A stretch of 64,000 bases of DNA, taken from NCBI GenBank assembly GCA_000320605.2, contig KB445795.1:979-64978 (forward strand). The letters run 5' to 3'. Each line of letters begins with the position of its first letter. Position 1 is the first letter of the stretch. The notes beneath the pieces are model-generated. The model was not told the origin of the DNA and made no database searches. It worked only from the letters and a program-made list of their open reading frames with translations. A program made the position numbers and the translations under genes. This DNA is from Gelatoporia subvermispora B. Taxonomy: Eukaryota; Basidiomycota; Agaricomycetes; Polyporales; Gelatoporiaceae. This document shows positions 10,496-22,807 of the stretch, one piece after another.

Positions 10496-11736
10496 ATGCG
10501 GCCGCTTTCCGGGAGAAACATACACATTTATACAAACTATATGACTGGGCCTGCTGAGGTTGCTGGTGCGTCGCTGTCAGCTTTTTGAACCAGAGTTTAC
10601 GCTAAGCTTGACCGATGTCGAGGCTTTTGGCAGCATGGCCGAATTAGCATCTATCAATGGCTCAACTTGATCGTCGCAATCAATGAGCCATGGTTCCTGT
10701 ATTCAACAGCATTGGGTCCAGGAGCTCTTGGTGCGATAGGGGCAGCTTTGCGACGCAATGACAACACCCCCCTCGTTGAAGGTTATTATGCGATCCTTCA
10801 TGCGGGTAAGTAACACATATCCCTGAGCTACTAGAAGACTGAAACAAACTCGAACTCACAGAGAATCAGCAGCAGGTTCACGTTGGTGCCTCGGCTGAAC
10901 GGCCACGAAGTTCCGGACTTTCGGCCCATTCCACTTCCACGCGAAGCGTTGGGCATTTCTGCATCATACAGCACGAACCGAGCCCCTTGTTGACTCCTCC
11001 ATTCCCCACGGACTAGCGCCTTCACTTCAGGAGTGTGCGGACGGGACATGCGGTGCTGTATTACTGGCGAACCTGTAACAATGGCCCCTCAGGGCGAATC
11101 GTCCAACTTCGTCGGCTTCCAAGCCACTCATATATTCCCTCCGGATTCATCAGACGAGGCATGTGCGGATTCAGCCACCCCCGGTATCTGATTTACAGTA
11201 GCCTTTCAGTTCTTTATACGCGGCTACGACGGCCACATCGAGGATCCAGCTTTGCCACTGGATGAATCGACGCTCGATTCTGTCCAGAACGGCTTCCTTT
11301 GCGACGCCAAATGGCACTTGCGTTTTGTCAACCATCAGATTGGAATAAATCCCGACATGAGCTCTCAGTGCCTAGTCAGGCTACAGACGTTGATGATGTT
11401 ACCCGTAGGATAACTATAGGATTACCGACTTCTACAATTCGTGCTGACGTCCCATCTGTAGACGGCCGCATCTTCTACATCAACCCTCACACTTCTATTC
11501 AAGAGAGATCGTCACGAGAGCTCTTGAGAGATCACTACCGACAGTGTATCATCACCGCTCTTCGAGCCGGACCTCACTATAAACGGTGCTTCGACCCAGA
11601 AGTGGACTTCTTTTTGAATGGTGGTTTTAACCTGAGCAACGACTCTTGGACGTCCCGGGAAGGCCACGAGCAATTGGATACTGAGATAGGAGACAGACTA
11701 GAGAGGGTACGAATCAAGCGTGCATTAGAGAATTAA
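10496..11736 (+). pseudogene. HNH_2 nuclease-domain gene, probably damaged
   Basis: Fragments match the fungal HNH_2 family: a start 'MRPLSGRNIHIYTNYMTGP', a middle part around 'GFWQHGRISIYQWL', the zinc/nuclease core 'CCITGEP' and 'GFQATHIFP' near 11,050-11,140, and the distal 'NGFLCDAKWHLRFVNHQI'. The C-terminal block starts at 'HYRQCIITALRAGP' and ends at 11,736. The reading frame is interrupted by TGA at 10586-10588, with coding sense continuing in the same frame immediately after. Removing it would need a 30-nt intron, shorter than any other here. A plausible 49-nt intron removes the stop near 11,185, but the junctions near 10,980 and 11,400 are unclear. If intact it would be a nuclease of unknown target. 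I favour a decaying gene. Confidence 0.6.
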
Positions 11737-11958
11737 TGAGCGATGAAATGTAGCAATACAGTGTATAATACGAAATCCACCTATTGGCTCGTCAGCACTG
11801 GGGTTCGTCCCAGTATCCATAACTAGGCATCTGATAGAAAACGAGGATAGCTGTGCCAGACGAAGGACTTAGGATAGAATAGGCTGATTCATTGTAACCA
11901 GCGATGCAGAGATGTGGGCCACATGGACAGAATTGATCCTGAGCAGTTGGAGGTGATT

Positions 11959-12800
11959 TCACTCTTCATCGTCGACCGACGCAGGTATGCGCAATGTCCT
12001 GGGAGCTCGATATACCAAACAGTCCCCAGGACAGGCAGACTTTGCCGAAATTCGTTGTGTCTTCGCGGGATGGACTGATTGTCGGTCGAAAACTAGACAA
12101 GGGTTAGGTATGACGAGACGAGTTATCTTGAGGGGCAGCAGAGGTATCACCAGAAGACCGATCGAAAGCGACTTGTGACGCGAGCGCGGCAGAGGAGTCC
12201 AAAAGTGCGTCAGCGGGGATTTCTACTGTTACACATGAGAAAAAGTTAGTATCGTTCGGACGTGGTATAACATTACCTACCTGGAGCATTTCCAGCACGG
12301 AATCTCTTTCAGCGACACCGCCGTTAACGTATGCCCGGATTGCCCACTAGGGGCGGTTAGTATCATCCCATTCGGTTTCGTTGCCAGCAATTTCTCCAGT
12401 TCGAACCCGAAGCGATCAACAGTCTTTTGCATATTCTCGACGTTGGTGATCTCAAGCAGCTGAGAAATTAGACAGTATGCTCGTAGTCAAACCTTGGGCG
12501 TATCATCTGGAACTTCAATTCCAATTGGTACGACTCGTACGAGAGCCTTCCAAGTGCCATAGAACGTTTGCGAGGTCGTTTGCCAGCGTGCTCGAGACGA
12601 GGACAGCCGCGTGCTTTCTGCACCTTGTACGGGCTGTCGCCCGGCCGGAGGTAAATTATATAGCATAATCGGATCTAAGCCAGCTAAAGGCCCTGAATAT
12701 CTTTTTGTGTACACCAGGGAAGGGGATGTTGCCAGGTAACGACGCGGAAGGGCGCAAAAATCAAGAGTGGAAGAGCTCAGAGAGGAAGAGCAGAGCTTTA
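11959..12800 (-). pseudogene. Deleted pseudogene of the TM-CC C/D family
   Basis: Read on the minus strand, this is a shrunken copy of the gene at 29,672-31,174. It keeps about 130 bases of that gene's upstream region, the CTATATAA box (about 12,655) and the untranslated leader. At the position of the start codon it jumps straight to the 3' part of exon 1 ('LLEITNVENMQKTVDRFGFE'). The membrane segments and helical core, about 1 kb, are missing. A 1-base deletion follows 'ELEKLLATK', and a 2-base deletion falls in the last exon after 'QDNSS', before the recognisable C-terminus around 'VFDRQSVHPAKTQRISAKSA'. It cannot make the family protein. It shows that the family once extended to within 12 kb of the telomere. 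The 220 bases between 11,737 and 11,959 hold nothing recognisable. Confidence 0.85.
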
Positions 12801-13318
12801 ACGCGTCGGATGTGACTGAAAGCGAAAGCGACTCACGCAGCAGCAGCACTAACAGTAGGGAACTAACGTCCACAGGAAGTCCAAGATTGTCTCGTTCTTT
12901 CGTTTTCTTGTTCTCTGATCCTTTAGGGGAAAAGGCAATTCAATCCGAGGGCACGTCGCACATTTCAACAGAGAGTAGATATAACTTCTCAAGCGATCTT
13001 ATCAAAGAGCAGCTATGATATATACATTGTTTCTACAGAGGCTGTATGCAGTGGTGGGTGAGAACGAAGCAGAAGCTCAAAGCGGGTGCAGCGCAGACAA
13101 AGGAGAGGATAACGACGGTTGTGAGCACAAAGCGTAGCAGACAAGAAACACGAACGGGAATAAAAATACATGCTTCACAGTCGGCGGACACGGGATATAT
13201 GGTCAGGTGTGGTTACGAATACGAATACGGTTATGGATATCTTGATGCGGTGCGAGATATGCTTTATACCTGCCATGCGCCCCGGGCGCAGGCGCGGGAT
13301 AAATGTGGTGCAGATAGG
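12801..13318. other. Intergenic
   Basis: An 83-residue Ser/Glu-rich open frame (12767-13018, plus strand) overlaps the pseudogene promoter and has no recognisable family, so it is not called. The remainder should contain the 3' UTR of the arrestin-like gene. Confidence 0.5.
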
Positions 13319-15132
13319 TTAACGTTCGAGATTGTGTGAAGTCGAAGACGAGATTGGAGATGGCGGCGGCGGCGACGGCGACGGCAGTGATAGCGCCGAG
13401 CATGCAAAAGACTCAGACTGGTCCGCCTTGGGCGTATACAGCGGCAGCGGAACCGAATAATCGATCTTGCGCTCCCCGTACGCATCGAACAGCTGCGAGT
13501 ACGCCGGGAGCGTGTACGGCGACGGCGGCTTGAAGCCCGGACTAGCGGGCGAGGCCGGCGACGGGAGCGTGTCGAGCGAGTCGCATGAGGACGCCGAGGA
13601 CGAGGAGGGCGCGGGCGACGGTGGTGGGGCGGCGCCCCATGTGGGCGCGGTCCGCCCGAAGGTGATGGGAACGCTGAAAGCGAGCCGCTCGACTGCACGC
13701 CGGGGGCCTGAGTCTTCTCCTTCTCCACTCCCCTGGCCCCCTTCTTCGAGATCGTATGTGCACGTCAATGCGACGTGCAGCCGGTGTGCGATGGAGCACA
13801 GCGGGCCGTGCACGGTCTCGCGCATGCGCGGGCATGCGCGGCCGTCGTCGTCCAGGACCTGCGCTCCAGCCTTGTCCTTGTCCGTATCCTCTCCCGCACC
13901 GACGCGTGCGAAAGGGACGTGTGTCTGCATCATGTACCACGTCGGGCCGCGTGCGGGGTCGGCGTCGTGCGCGAAGACGTAGCCGTCGCCCGCGAGCTCG
14001 TACCGGCCGGATGTGCCCGCGGGGAGGAGCGAGAATGCGCGCATGCCGACGCGGTCCGGCGGGATGCAGTCCGCGAGGCCGATCTCGTAGAGGTTGCGCA
14101 GCGGGTGATTCGCGAGCAGTGGCTTCCGCGGCGGCTGCTCTGCGGGCGGGGGCAGGGGGTACCGCGCGGTGTACAATCTCGACGGGGCGACGCTGCGGAA
14201 TTGATCGTGTCAGGCTTGGGTGAGCGCGTATAGTGAATATGGACGTACCGGTAGTCCTCAACCTGCTCGACTTCGACGCAGAACTCGCTCACGCGCAGCC
14301 GCCTGCAGTCCGCCGCGGAGAGGCCCTTGGCGCGCAGCCGCAGCGTGAGCGGGATCTTGCCCTCCTCGATGTCCACGAACTCGGGCACGGACGCGAGGAC
14401 GCGGATGCCCGACGCGATTTCTGGAGGGATGCTCGACGAGTCCGGTACGCGCGCGGGCTCTGCGGAGATCGAGTAGTCCGCCATGGGGGTCCTTGTAGAG
14501 GACGACGGCGTGTATGCGTCTGCATCCCCGAGGAAACGGTTCAGGTGTACCTCGCACCGGGGCGCCTTGGTGGTACGCTCGCGCGCTCTGAACGGTCCGC
14601 ACCATGGAACCCATGCAGGCATAGAGCTCTCCCCCGCGTTGACAAACCGCGCAGTTGCGTACAAGCCATATCGTGTCCCTGCGTTGTCTTCGACGTCGCC
14701 GTAGAGCGCGCTCGGGGGGAGCCAGCCAGGGACGGTCAAGTTGAAGACGACGCTCCACACGCATGGCTCGACGCTATCTTCCGCGCCATCGTTGCTGAGC
14801 TCGAATGGCGCGCCGTGCACGAGTTCCTGAGAGACGCAGCAGAGCCGGGCAGCGGAGTAGCCGGTCTCTTGGGTGATGAGCTCAGATTGGCCCTCAAAGG
14901 TGACGACGAGCGATTGAAGGAGGAGGCGCGTCGTGCGCCGGCGCTCGAAGAGCGACATGTAGGACTGTGTCAAGCGAATCTTGACTTGTCCTGAAAGTGA
15001 ATATGCAGAGCTATAGGCGGGCATTAGTTGAGTCTCACGAGCCAAATTACTACCAAGTACTTACGCGCAATCTGGCTCTCCGTACATATCTAACGAGTGC
15101 GAGAAAGGGATGATCTCTAAAGACAGAGCCAT
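13319..15132 (-). CDS. Arrestin-like (N/C-terminal) domain protein
   Basis: Exons complement(13319-14192, 14249-15010, 15065-15132) join with consistent phases to 567 residues. The N-terminus 'MALSLEIIPFSHSLDMYGEP' leads to 'YSLSGQVKIRLTQS' and alternating beta-strand patterns such as 'LLLQSLVVTFEGQSELI' and 'VFNLTVPGWLPPSALYG'. This is an arrestin fold like that of fungal alpha-arrestins, which link membrane cargo to HECT ubiquitin ligases. A second beta domain starts around 'EGKIPLTLRLRAKG'. The C-terminal 100 residues are Pro/Ser-rich with 'PPSPYTLPAYSQL'; 'PPSPYT' is not a strict PPxY site. The start codon gives a short first exon, typical of these genes. Cargo is unknown. Downstream, the gene ends tail-to-tail with the pseudogene region. 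Confidence 0.75.
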
Positions 15133-16546
15133 GATGTCCAACAGATTCCGGGTAGTAGACGAATAAGAAGAGACGATAAGTATCAGCCAGAGACCGGATA
15201 GGAGGAGGGACAGGAACGGCGAAGAGCCAGGGGAAATGTGCACATCCCCTGTGCATTATATGCCCAAGAGGTGATGCATAGGCGACGGTGCGCGAGGCAC
15301 GGGAGTCAATCTTCTGGTGAGATGCATCTGCGGTGAATATGCACGCGAGGCGTTGTGACGGGTGCGATAGCTGTTCTCCTTTTGTCTCCAACCTTTTGTG
15401 CTCTTGAACCGGTGAAGACGCGCAACAAGCGCCCGTCAACAACGCGCAGATCCCGCGCGTGTCGCTGACTAATAACCATCACGTGTGCAGTTTTGCCCAA
15501 ATTGGGCGGCTGGTTTGAGAGGACAATACGCCCCTTGTCCGTCGCGAAGCGAGCACAAACAGCTTTCCTATCGCGTTCCCCATGACAGCGTCAGTGATTA
15601 TCGAGTATTCCTGTGAAGTGGTGCAAAAATGACGTCCTATGGTCTCCGCCGTTTCACCGCGCCTAGAGAGTTCAGGCCGACATCCTGTGCAAGGTGCTCC
15701 CAGTACGAGTTGCATTAAATTTTCTGCAACAAGTAGTAGCGTTGAGGTTCTTTTGAGCTCTATTACACGGACTCTCGTGCTCCAGCTCAGCGAACTGTAT
15801 TGTACGATGGTAGGCAAGCTACCGACCCACTCCGATTCACGCTCGCGTTGTTTGCAACTTGATGCAGAAGCCTCGATAAGCTGCCACTTTCTATCTAGAG
15901 TCCAGTATCCACGATGAAAGATGCCAACGGCCCACGAGCGCGAGTATACGGCACGACGCAGGAAATGCAACGTCGCAGAAGTTCCGCCCAAAATGGCAGG
16001 CAGCTTGCCTAATTCGAATGTCAGACGCCCAAATTCGCTGCTTCCTGTGCTCCGACTTTCTCGATCTGTAACACTTGCTCAGCTTCTGACACTATATAAC
16101 CTCTCTTCGCACTATCTAAGACAACTTTCTCTAATAACAAAAATATCTCGCTGTCGCACGCTCACGGCCACGTCATCGTCTCGAATGACAGCGCTGCACA
16201 AGCTATATAACTCGAGGAACCGCCGCGATGCGCCCCAACTCCTCCTTCGTTTCTACCACCATCTGCGCGCTGGCGTCCTGGTCACTCGGATCGCCTCTGG
16301 TGCGCACCAACATAGTACGCATGTGAAGTCCTCTGGTGTGGTGTAGAATTGTCTCCTCGATCGTCCTGTGGGTTCTTGGCAACCTCGCGTTGAGCTTCAA
16401 GAGGAAGATTGCGCCTCAACGGCCATAATGCGGAACACAGTCACGGAGCCAGGCAAGACTGGGGCTAGAATGGAATTCAAGCCGTGAGCAGATGCATATA
16501 TCCATCGAATTCCGCACATACCTATATCTCGGCGTCCAGAATCGGC
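15133..16546. other. Intergenic, nothing recognised
   Basis: A 170-residue minus-strand frame at 15479-15991 has no motif and unremarkable composition. The segment probably contains the arrestin gene promoter (next to 15,133) and the 3' UTR of the ankyrin gene. Confidence 0.5.
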
Positions 16547-17952
16547 TCATATACCTTCAGCGCCCCAATAGGGCCCCCACTGCTCGCGCGGAGAAAGGCC
16601 TAGATTCTGTCTCACAACCACCCAATCCAAGTCATTCGCGCAGAGCGGCAAACTCTTCCACCTCTCCTCCGGCGGAACCGCATACCCCATGGCCGCTCCT
16701 CCGCCGCCCTTGCCGCCTTTGACGAGCGCCTCGAACACCCTCACATCCCGCATTGCCAGCGCCGTCACGCAATCCAGCGCCCACTCCACCTTCCCGCCCA
16801 TCTCCCAGAACGCCCTCACTGCACCCTCGTCGAACGCGCGCGCCCAGACGTGTCCCGGCTCGAGCACCGCGCATACACTCTCAGACGTCGGGATCGCATA
16901 GTCGCGCTCGAGCGCGTCTGTCCCGTCCTCGGGGAGCTGAAGCAGCCGCGATACCGCCGCAACGACCTGCCAGAAGCCCGTGCGCGCTCGCGGCGGCGGG
17001 TTCGATGCGGCATTAGGCGGGATGAACCGCAGCGCGCTCGCGACGCGGTCTGCGCGGGAGGATGTTCCTGTGCCGGGGAGCAAGTCGTACATCGTCGCGT
17101 TCGCGACGCCGGTCCCGTCGTCGAAGACGTGGTCGGCCTGCACTGGCGCAAGCAAACGTGAGCGTGGGCGTCCCCCTCGGCGACTCGCACGGTGCGCGCG
17201 GCCCGGGCGCGCGGACTGACCTTGGAGGCGGAAGCGCATGCGCGGGGAGAGCCACCCGCCGAGGCACCTCCCGCAGGTGCATCCCCACTTGTATTTCATC
17301 GCATACAACACCGGGTCCATGTCCGGCAGCACCACACCCATCGCCCGCTTGAGCATGCCCTCGACGCGGAGGCCGCCCTCGCAGTAGCCCGCAAACTCGG
17401 CGGACGGCTCTACAGCGGCCTCCATGATGCAGATTGTGAGCGTACACAGCGAGAGTGGTGTACGCCTATCGCGCTCTGCATCGCCCGTTTCGCAGAGCAC
17501 TTCGCGTACGCCGAGCTCCAGGAGCGCCTCCATCGCGTGCGCGTTCATACGGAGCGCGGCGATGTGCACGGGCGTGAGGCCGAGGTCGTCGGCTGCGACG
17601 AGCGACGTGGGGTCCCGTCGGTGCGCGCCCGCGATGGTCCGGCGGATGGACTTGTCGTAGTTGTTGCTGATTGCGCGGTGCAGCGGGAAGCGTTGGACTT
17701 CGCCGTACGCAACCGTCTGCGCCTGCGCACCAATACACGGGTGAGGACCAGTTCCGAGCAAGGCGAACACGCACTCACCGACGTTGCGCGGTACTGCCGA
17801 GTGTGCATGATGATCTCCTCCATCATCTCGAGGTCTGCGGTGGTGAGCCCGCCGCGGAGGCGGGTTACGAGTGGAAGTGGGCCCATCGCAGCCGCGGGCA
17901 CAGAGACGGAGTCAAGGCGGAGGAGGCAGACTAGCTTCGCGGAGGCATGCAC
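16547..17952 (-). CDS. Ankyrin-repeat protein ('LSPRMRF' basidiomycete family)
   Basis: Three exons: complement of about 16547-17138, 17221-17722 and 17779-17952. The first encodes 'MHASAKLVCLLRLDSVSVPA' and 'TTADLEMMEEIIMHTRQYRA'. The second has two ankyrin-like units ('FPLHRAISNNYDKSIRRTI' and 'LGLTPVHIAALRMNAHAMEA'), then 'LYAMKYKWGCTCGRCL' and 'GGWLSPRMRFRLQ', a Cys-containing block seen in many agaricomycete ankyrin proteins of unknown function. The last exon is helical and ends 'PYWGAEGI'. The exact phase at the 17139-17220 intron did not close in my hand count, so that joint may be off by a base or two. It is likely cytosolic or nuclear; the role is not known. Confidence 0.75.
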
Positions 17953-19763
17953 GGAGACTTATAAGAGACGACCCCTATGGCGACGTTGTTCCCGGCGCCC
18001 CTGATGTGTGCATTTCGTGCATTTCACGAAGCCGCGACAACGTCGTAAGAATAATCGGCCTAGCTTCTCGCAACAACGGCGTTTACGCATTTGCGGTCCG
18101 CGAGGTGGGTCAGGTTTGAATTTTCTGGCATTGCCGCAGCTTCGAATTGACAGCCGTCCGCAGACTATAGTTCTAGCACTTCTTCAAGTGAAAATACGCG
18201 GAAGTAGACGTGTTCGAATGATTGTTGCGTGGCGGTGAGTGTTCCGCTATGTGCTGCATCTGGTATCTCATCTCGACCTGACCCGCGTTGCGAACAGTGG
18301 ACGCATCGCCACGGGACGCCGTCCGCACAGAAGAGGGATACAAGCTGCCTCGTTGCGCAGCGTGGGTGGTGCCTGTGCCGCTTGCGGACATCTGCGCATG
18401 GGTCAGAACGATGCACAGACTTCAGAGACGGCTCGCTGCCTGCCGCTCCAAGATGTGAGTTTTCCCTTCACATGATCGTCAAGAATGACGCTCTCCGTTA
18501 AGTTTCTGCATTCTCCACTTCCAGCCGCTCTTCGGCTCGCCGCACGCTTCACGTCGCGGATTATGAGCAGCCGGCAGTTTGTGCGTGCCGCGCGCGCATG
18601 CACGTTCGAAGAGGTCCCAAGATTGCGATTCTCCCGCCCACGAGGCTGGGGACGAGCGTCGCACGTGTTGGCAAACTCGCCCACGCTGCCTCCGGGCGCC
18701 CGGCCTGCGGCTCTCATTGCGCCAGATGAGTCTATCTCCGGGCAATTTGCCGCTCGGTGTTCTCATTGCGAAGCGATGCCATTCAGTACCTCTCGTTCGC
18801 ATTACGGAAGGGGCCCACCTGCGCAGGCACGAGGCCAGAATAGCAACGAGCCCGAAACTCTGTTGGACTGGACAGAGGGAAGGTGGGGGCGCGCACACAC
18901 ACACGTCCACTTGGACAGCGTTCCAAGCCTCCTTTCAATGGAGCGGAACACTGCGCGATGCATCGTCCCGAGGCCTCAGGGCATCCATCATACCAAAACT
19001 GACGCATGAGATAGGCACCCACCAGACAACAAGTATTCATCATGCATCATCCCAGCTTTGACCCGTTCCGACGATATCGCAATCGAGGATAGCCCGGCGT
19101 GTTCCAGTCATTGCTGGCAGACGCGACCTCGATTGACACTTCATGATGTCGACAAAGCCGTCATGACATCAGGAGCTACAATCTACTTGATCGCGAGGAG
19201 CGCTCTTCAGAGGTGAGTACAACTTGGCTAAGTGTTAGACCAAAATCGCTCACCATGTTCTGTCAGCGACGCTGTGGAACTGCAAGTCGGCAAGCACTTC
19301 TGAGTGCTTGTCTCTTCAATGTTCTCGCCCGGAAGTGGCCATGCGCCGTTCCCGGTAGTCACAGCACCTGTCAATCAGTTTCCACAGAGGGCAGAAGAAC
19401 GTACCAGACACGCAAACAGCATCGAGTGATGTCCTCTGGGACTCCTTGCACAGCACGTACGGGGCGATCACCAGACTGCATTGCGATACAGATCGTATGG
19501 AGCTAGGCAGCTACCGACGAGGGGTATCCAGGGGGTACGACAGCACAATGTAGAAAAGACGAACTCGAAACTCGAAGGGTGTGGAAGAGACGACATGCAT
19601 AGCGTAGCGCTCCGCTCGGGAGGCGGGGAATAATACACGAGAACACGGCTGGCCCAGCACCGGCCGGCAAAAGCATATGGATCGAGGAGATGTCGAGAAT
19701 AAACATCAAGAAAATACAACCGTGGTTCCCGCCCAAGCACACCGCGCGCACTCGAGTGCACAC
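17953..19763. other. Intergenic, 1.8 kb, nothing recognised
   Basis: Many open frames of 60-170 codons overlap on both strands, as expected in GC-rich sequence, and none shows a domain or a convincing chain of exons. A small unrecognised gene cannot be excluded. Confidence 0.45.
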
Positions 19764-21245
19764 TCACGGGTGCGACGCGCCCGTCTGCTGCGCCCGGAGC
19801 TGCTTCTGCTTTTCCTGCTCAAGTCGCTAGAGGATGTGCGCGTGGCTCATGAGCAGGGACATAAAAGTGGAAAAGCCAAGACTACTCACGTGGTACAGCA
19901 ACTGCACCGCCATCTGTATGTTCGCGGGCTGGCCCGTGATGACGACGAGCCGCTCGCCCTCGCCGCCGGCAGGCGCAGGCGCGCCGTTCATGCCCACCGC
20001 AGTTGCGCCCGGCTCCATGATCTTGATCTGGCTCGCGCTCATGTGGCGGATCTCGTTGATCTTCGCCCCGCCCTTGCCGATGATGCACCCGACAAGGTCG
20101 TTCGGGATGAATATCTGCTGCGTCTGCAGCTGTTGCGGGGGCCCGCCCTGGGGTGCCTGGTATGGGTTCGAGTACCCCCCTGCCCCTGCCCCTGCCCCGG
20201 CTGCGGCTCCGGGTACGTACGACGAGCCGCCACCGCCGCCACCACCACCACCACCACCGCTGTATGGCGGGCGGCGCGAGTAGCTGGACGGGCGGTAGGA
20301 CGAGTTGTTATACGAGGGCATGCGCTCGTTGGCCTCGATGAGGATGTTACCGATGTAGTATGTCGCGATGTGGATGGCGTCCGCGACGCCCGACACGCTT
20401 AGTACGCGCTGGAGCATCGAAGCATGAGGGAAAGCTGGGAGGATGGACGGCCTCAGGACGCACCTCGGTCGAGCCAGGAAGCATGCCCTCGCTGGCGTTC
20501 AGCCGGGCGCCGCTCGCATCTTGGATCTCCTTGATCTTCGTGCCGCCCTTGCCAATGACGGAGCCCATGCGTGAGTTGGGGATCATGAACTTGATCGTCA
20601 CTGCACGACTGCCGGGAACAGATGGCTTGTCAAACGGCTCGTCGTTGATTCGGCGCACGATCAGTCCGAACGCCTGCGCACAAGCAGGGTCAACGCACGA
20701 GCGTAGTGAACGACGATGGGCCAACCAAGACCTACCTTAGAGACAGCGTCGAGCGGGCCACTGACGTTGAGGATGCGCTCCGGGTTGCCGGGGATGCTCT
20801 CCGAGACGACGACGCGCGCGCCACTCTGCTCGCGGATCTCGTTGACGTGCGAACCGCCCTTGCCGATGATGATGGACGCATCCTGCGTCACGATCAAGCA
20901 GCGCATGTGGATGTTGGCAGCGGGCGGAGCAGACTTGCCCGCGGCGGCGGCCCCGGCAGCCGCTGCGCCGTCCTTCGTGTCACCTGGGAGCACGTCGCCT
21001 GTGCGCGCGGCCGCATCCCCCGCGGTGGGCTTATCGGGCTGGGACGGTGTGCTGGCGGCGGTGTCGTCCGCGCGGGCGGGGACGTCGGCCATGTTCACGT
21101 CTGGCTGAGCGGGCAGGGATGCGGGCTGCACGCGTGCATCGTCCGTGGCGGCTGCGCCGGTATTGGCGCGCTTGTGCTGTTTCTGGTCCGCGTCGGAGGG
21201 GGAACGGGAGCGAGAACGCTTGCGGTTGTGGTCAACTTCTGGCAT
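19764..21245 (-). CDS. Triple KH-domain RNA-binding protein (PCBP/Pbp2-like)
   Basis: Exons complement(19764-19826, 19890-20408, 20464-20673, 20736-21245) give 433 residues. There are three KH domains, each with the GxxG loop in 'IGKGG': about residues 105-170 ('QDASIIIGKGGSHVNEIREQ'), 195-260 ('SRMGSVIGKGGTKIKEIQDA') and 335-400 ('DLVGCIIGKGGAKINEIRHM'). The first 100 residues are Ser/Arg- then Ala/Pro-rich; a glycine run and 'AGAGAGAGG' linker separates KH2 and KH3. The plan matches poly(C)-binding proteins and yeast Hek2/Pbp2, which control mRNA localisation, stability or telomeric silencing. The last exon is only 20 codons and ends 'QQTGASHP'. All four exons have matching phases, so the gene looks intact. 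Confidence 0.9.
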
Positions 21246-21741
21246 GGTTCAAAGTCAGGCTCGGCTCAAGGTTCAGGTGCAGCGCCGCAGGAATATGGTG
21301 GGTGGCCGAGCGAGGGCTTGGGAGCTGGGAGCTGGGAGGTTGGGAGTCGGGGGCTGGGATTGGGACAGGAAGCGGGCTCTACGATGGGCATGGCGGCGGT
21401 GAGGAAGGGGCAAGGGAGGGGCGGGAATCGGCGGGATCGAAGAAACTTACCAAGGGCTCGTCGTCGGGCACAACGAAGAAGAGCTCAAGCTCGACGTTGA
21501 GGACGATGGTGGCGGAAGGGCTGGCTGTGCTTGTAGGCGCTCGCCCATTATATACGAATAAACAACACCAAATAGCGACCATGGCAGTGGGCGGGCACCG
21601 TCCGCGTGGCATTAATTGTCCTTCGAGATACAATCATCGTTTGACAGATGCGTCGAAATGATGCTCGGTCTGATATGCACACGCAGCCCACAAAGCAAAA
21701 TCCGAAGTTGTACGAATACAATATACCGAAACCTCCGCGCG
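21246..21741. other. Intergenic between KH gene and RING-CC 1
   Basis: About 500 bases. Part near 21,290-21,360 is a GGGAGCTGGGA-type purine-rich simple tract. It should hold the promoter/leader of the KH gene and the 3' UTR of RING-CC 1. Confidence 0.5.
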
Positions 21742-22807
21742 TCAAGAGACGACCTCCAGCGAATCGTCCGATTCCCCGCCGCTGGCTTTGAACCTGTTCC
21801 TCGCGCTAATCTGCGCCTTAAGTGCATAATACTTGCCAAGAAACTCGTCAGCGGAACGTTTTGGCTCATCCATGCGGCGCAGACGTACCTTCTTCTTGTA
21901 TCGTGTCGCGCTCAGCATCCATTGTCTCTTTTCTGCATCCGTGGTGTTCTTTGCAAGCTCAACTTCCTGGGCATTTGCACGCTCGGCGCCGAGTTCACGA
22001 GTCAACATTTCGAGCCGTGAGCGGAGTGCGGCCTTCTCTCGTGCCCAGGCTTCCCGCTGCAGCCGTTGCTCCTCCTTGAACCCCTTGCGATCTTGGTCAC
22101 GCTCCCTGATCACATCCTTCAGCTGCGATCTAAGTCCGCGCATGTCGCCTCTCCGCCGTTCGTAGTCCACCTCCAACTTTCGCAGACGATGTGCGTTTGG
22201 TAGACCCTGTGATCAAATGGCAACCTGGAATCAATACGATGGCCAGAGAATGTTTGTGACAGGGGGCTGACCGATCGTATCTGCGCAAGCAACTCGTTCA
22301 ACGATTGCAGCATTTCCTGTGAGTCGATGAACCAGGCTATAACAACTCATGATGCATCGCGACGCACCTGAAGTCTGGGAAGTCTTCCATCGTCAGGCAG
22401 AGCCTTCAGAAAGTTGTCTACTCTAATCCGAGTTAGCTTTGAAAGGCGCGAGCAGATTGTACACACCTTGATAGGACAATGCCCGCCCTTTCCGACCCCT
22501 CGCACCCTCTCTCCACCAAATCCTCACAATCTGCTACCGCTGCCCTTCCAAGGGCGTCCGCCATCCTCCTCACCCTTTCTTGTGTGGTCGCAGCAGGTCT
22601 GGAGCTCCCAGGCCGGGTGTCCGCTTCAAAATCCGGATACAGTCTAACAAGTTCCTCGAACGTGTGCGAACGGCGACAGATCGCACACGCGGCACTCGGG
22701 AGCGTAAATTGGAACGTTGCACATTCTTCGCAATAGAGATGTCCGCATTGTGTGGCATAAATATTTGCAGTGAGGTCGTCGAGGCAGATGCCGCACCTGG
22801 CGTTCAT
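21742..22807 (-). CDS. RING-finger coiled-coil protein (RING-CC 1)
   Basis: The first exon carries a C3HC4 RING: 'CGICLDDL' then 'CGHLYCEECA' then 'CAICRR'. It is followed by the family motif 'TFEELVRLYPDF'. Small exons supply 'VDNFLKALPDDGRLPRLQ' and 'EMLQSLNELLAQIRS'. The last exon (from about 22,208) is a continuous charged helix ('RRRGDMRGLRSQLKDVIRER' onward) ending 'KYYALKAQISARNRF' and an acidic tail. RINGs of this kind recruit E2 enzymes for ubiquitin transfer; the helix should dimerise or bind a partner. The start at 22807 aligns with the three paralogs; an in-frame Met lies 16 codons upstream. It is divergent from TM-CC A across 555 bases and is the most diverged of the four. Substrate unknown. 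Confidence 0.85.

Noticed and set aside
13542..15045. Several long ORFs over the arrestin-like gene
   Set aside because: They are frame shadows in GC-rich coding DNA; the three-exon model has consistent phases and the family beta-strand pattern.
15479..15991. 170-codon minus-strand ORF
   Set aside because: No conserved motif, no promoter or splice support, and not adjacent to a related exon.
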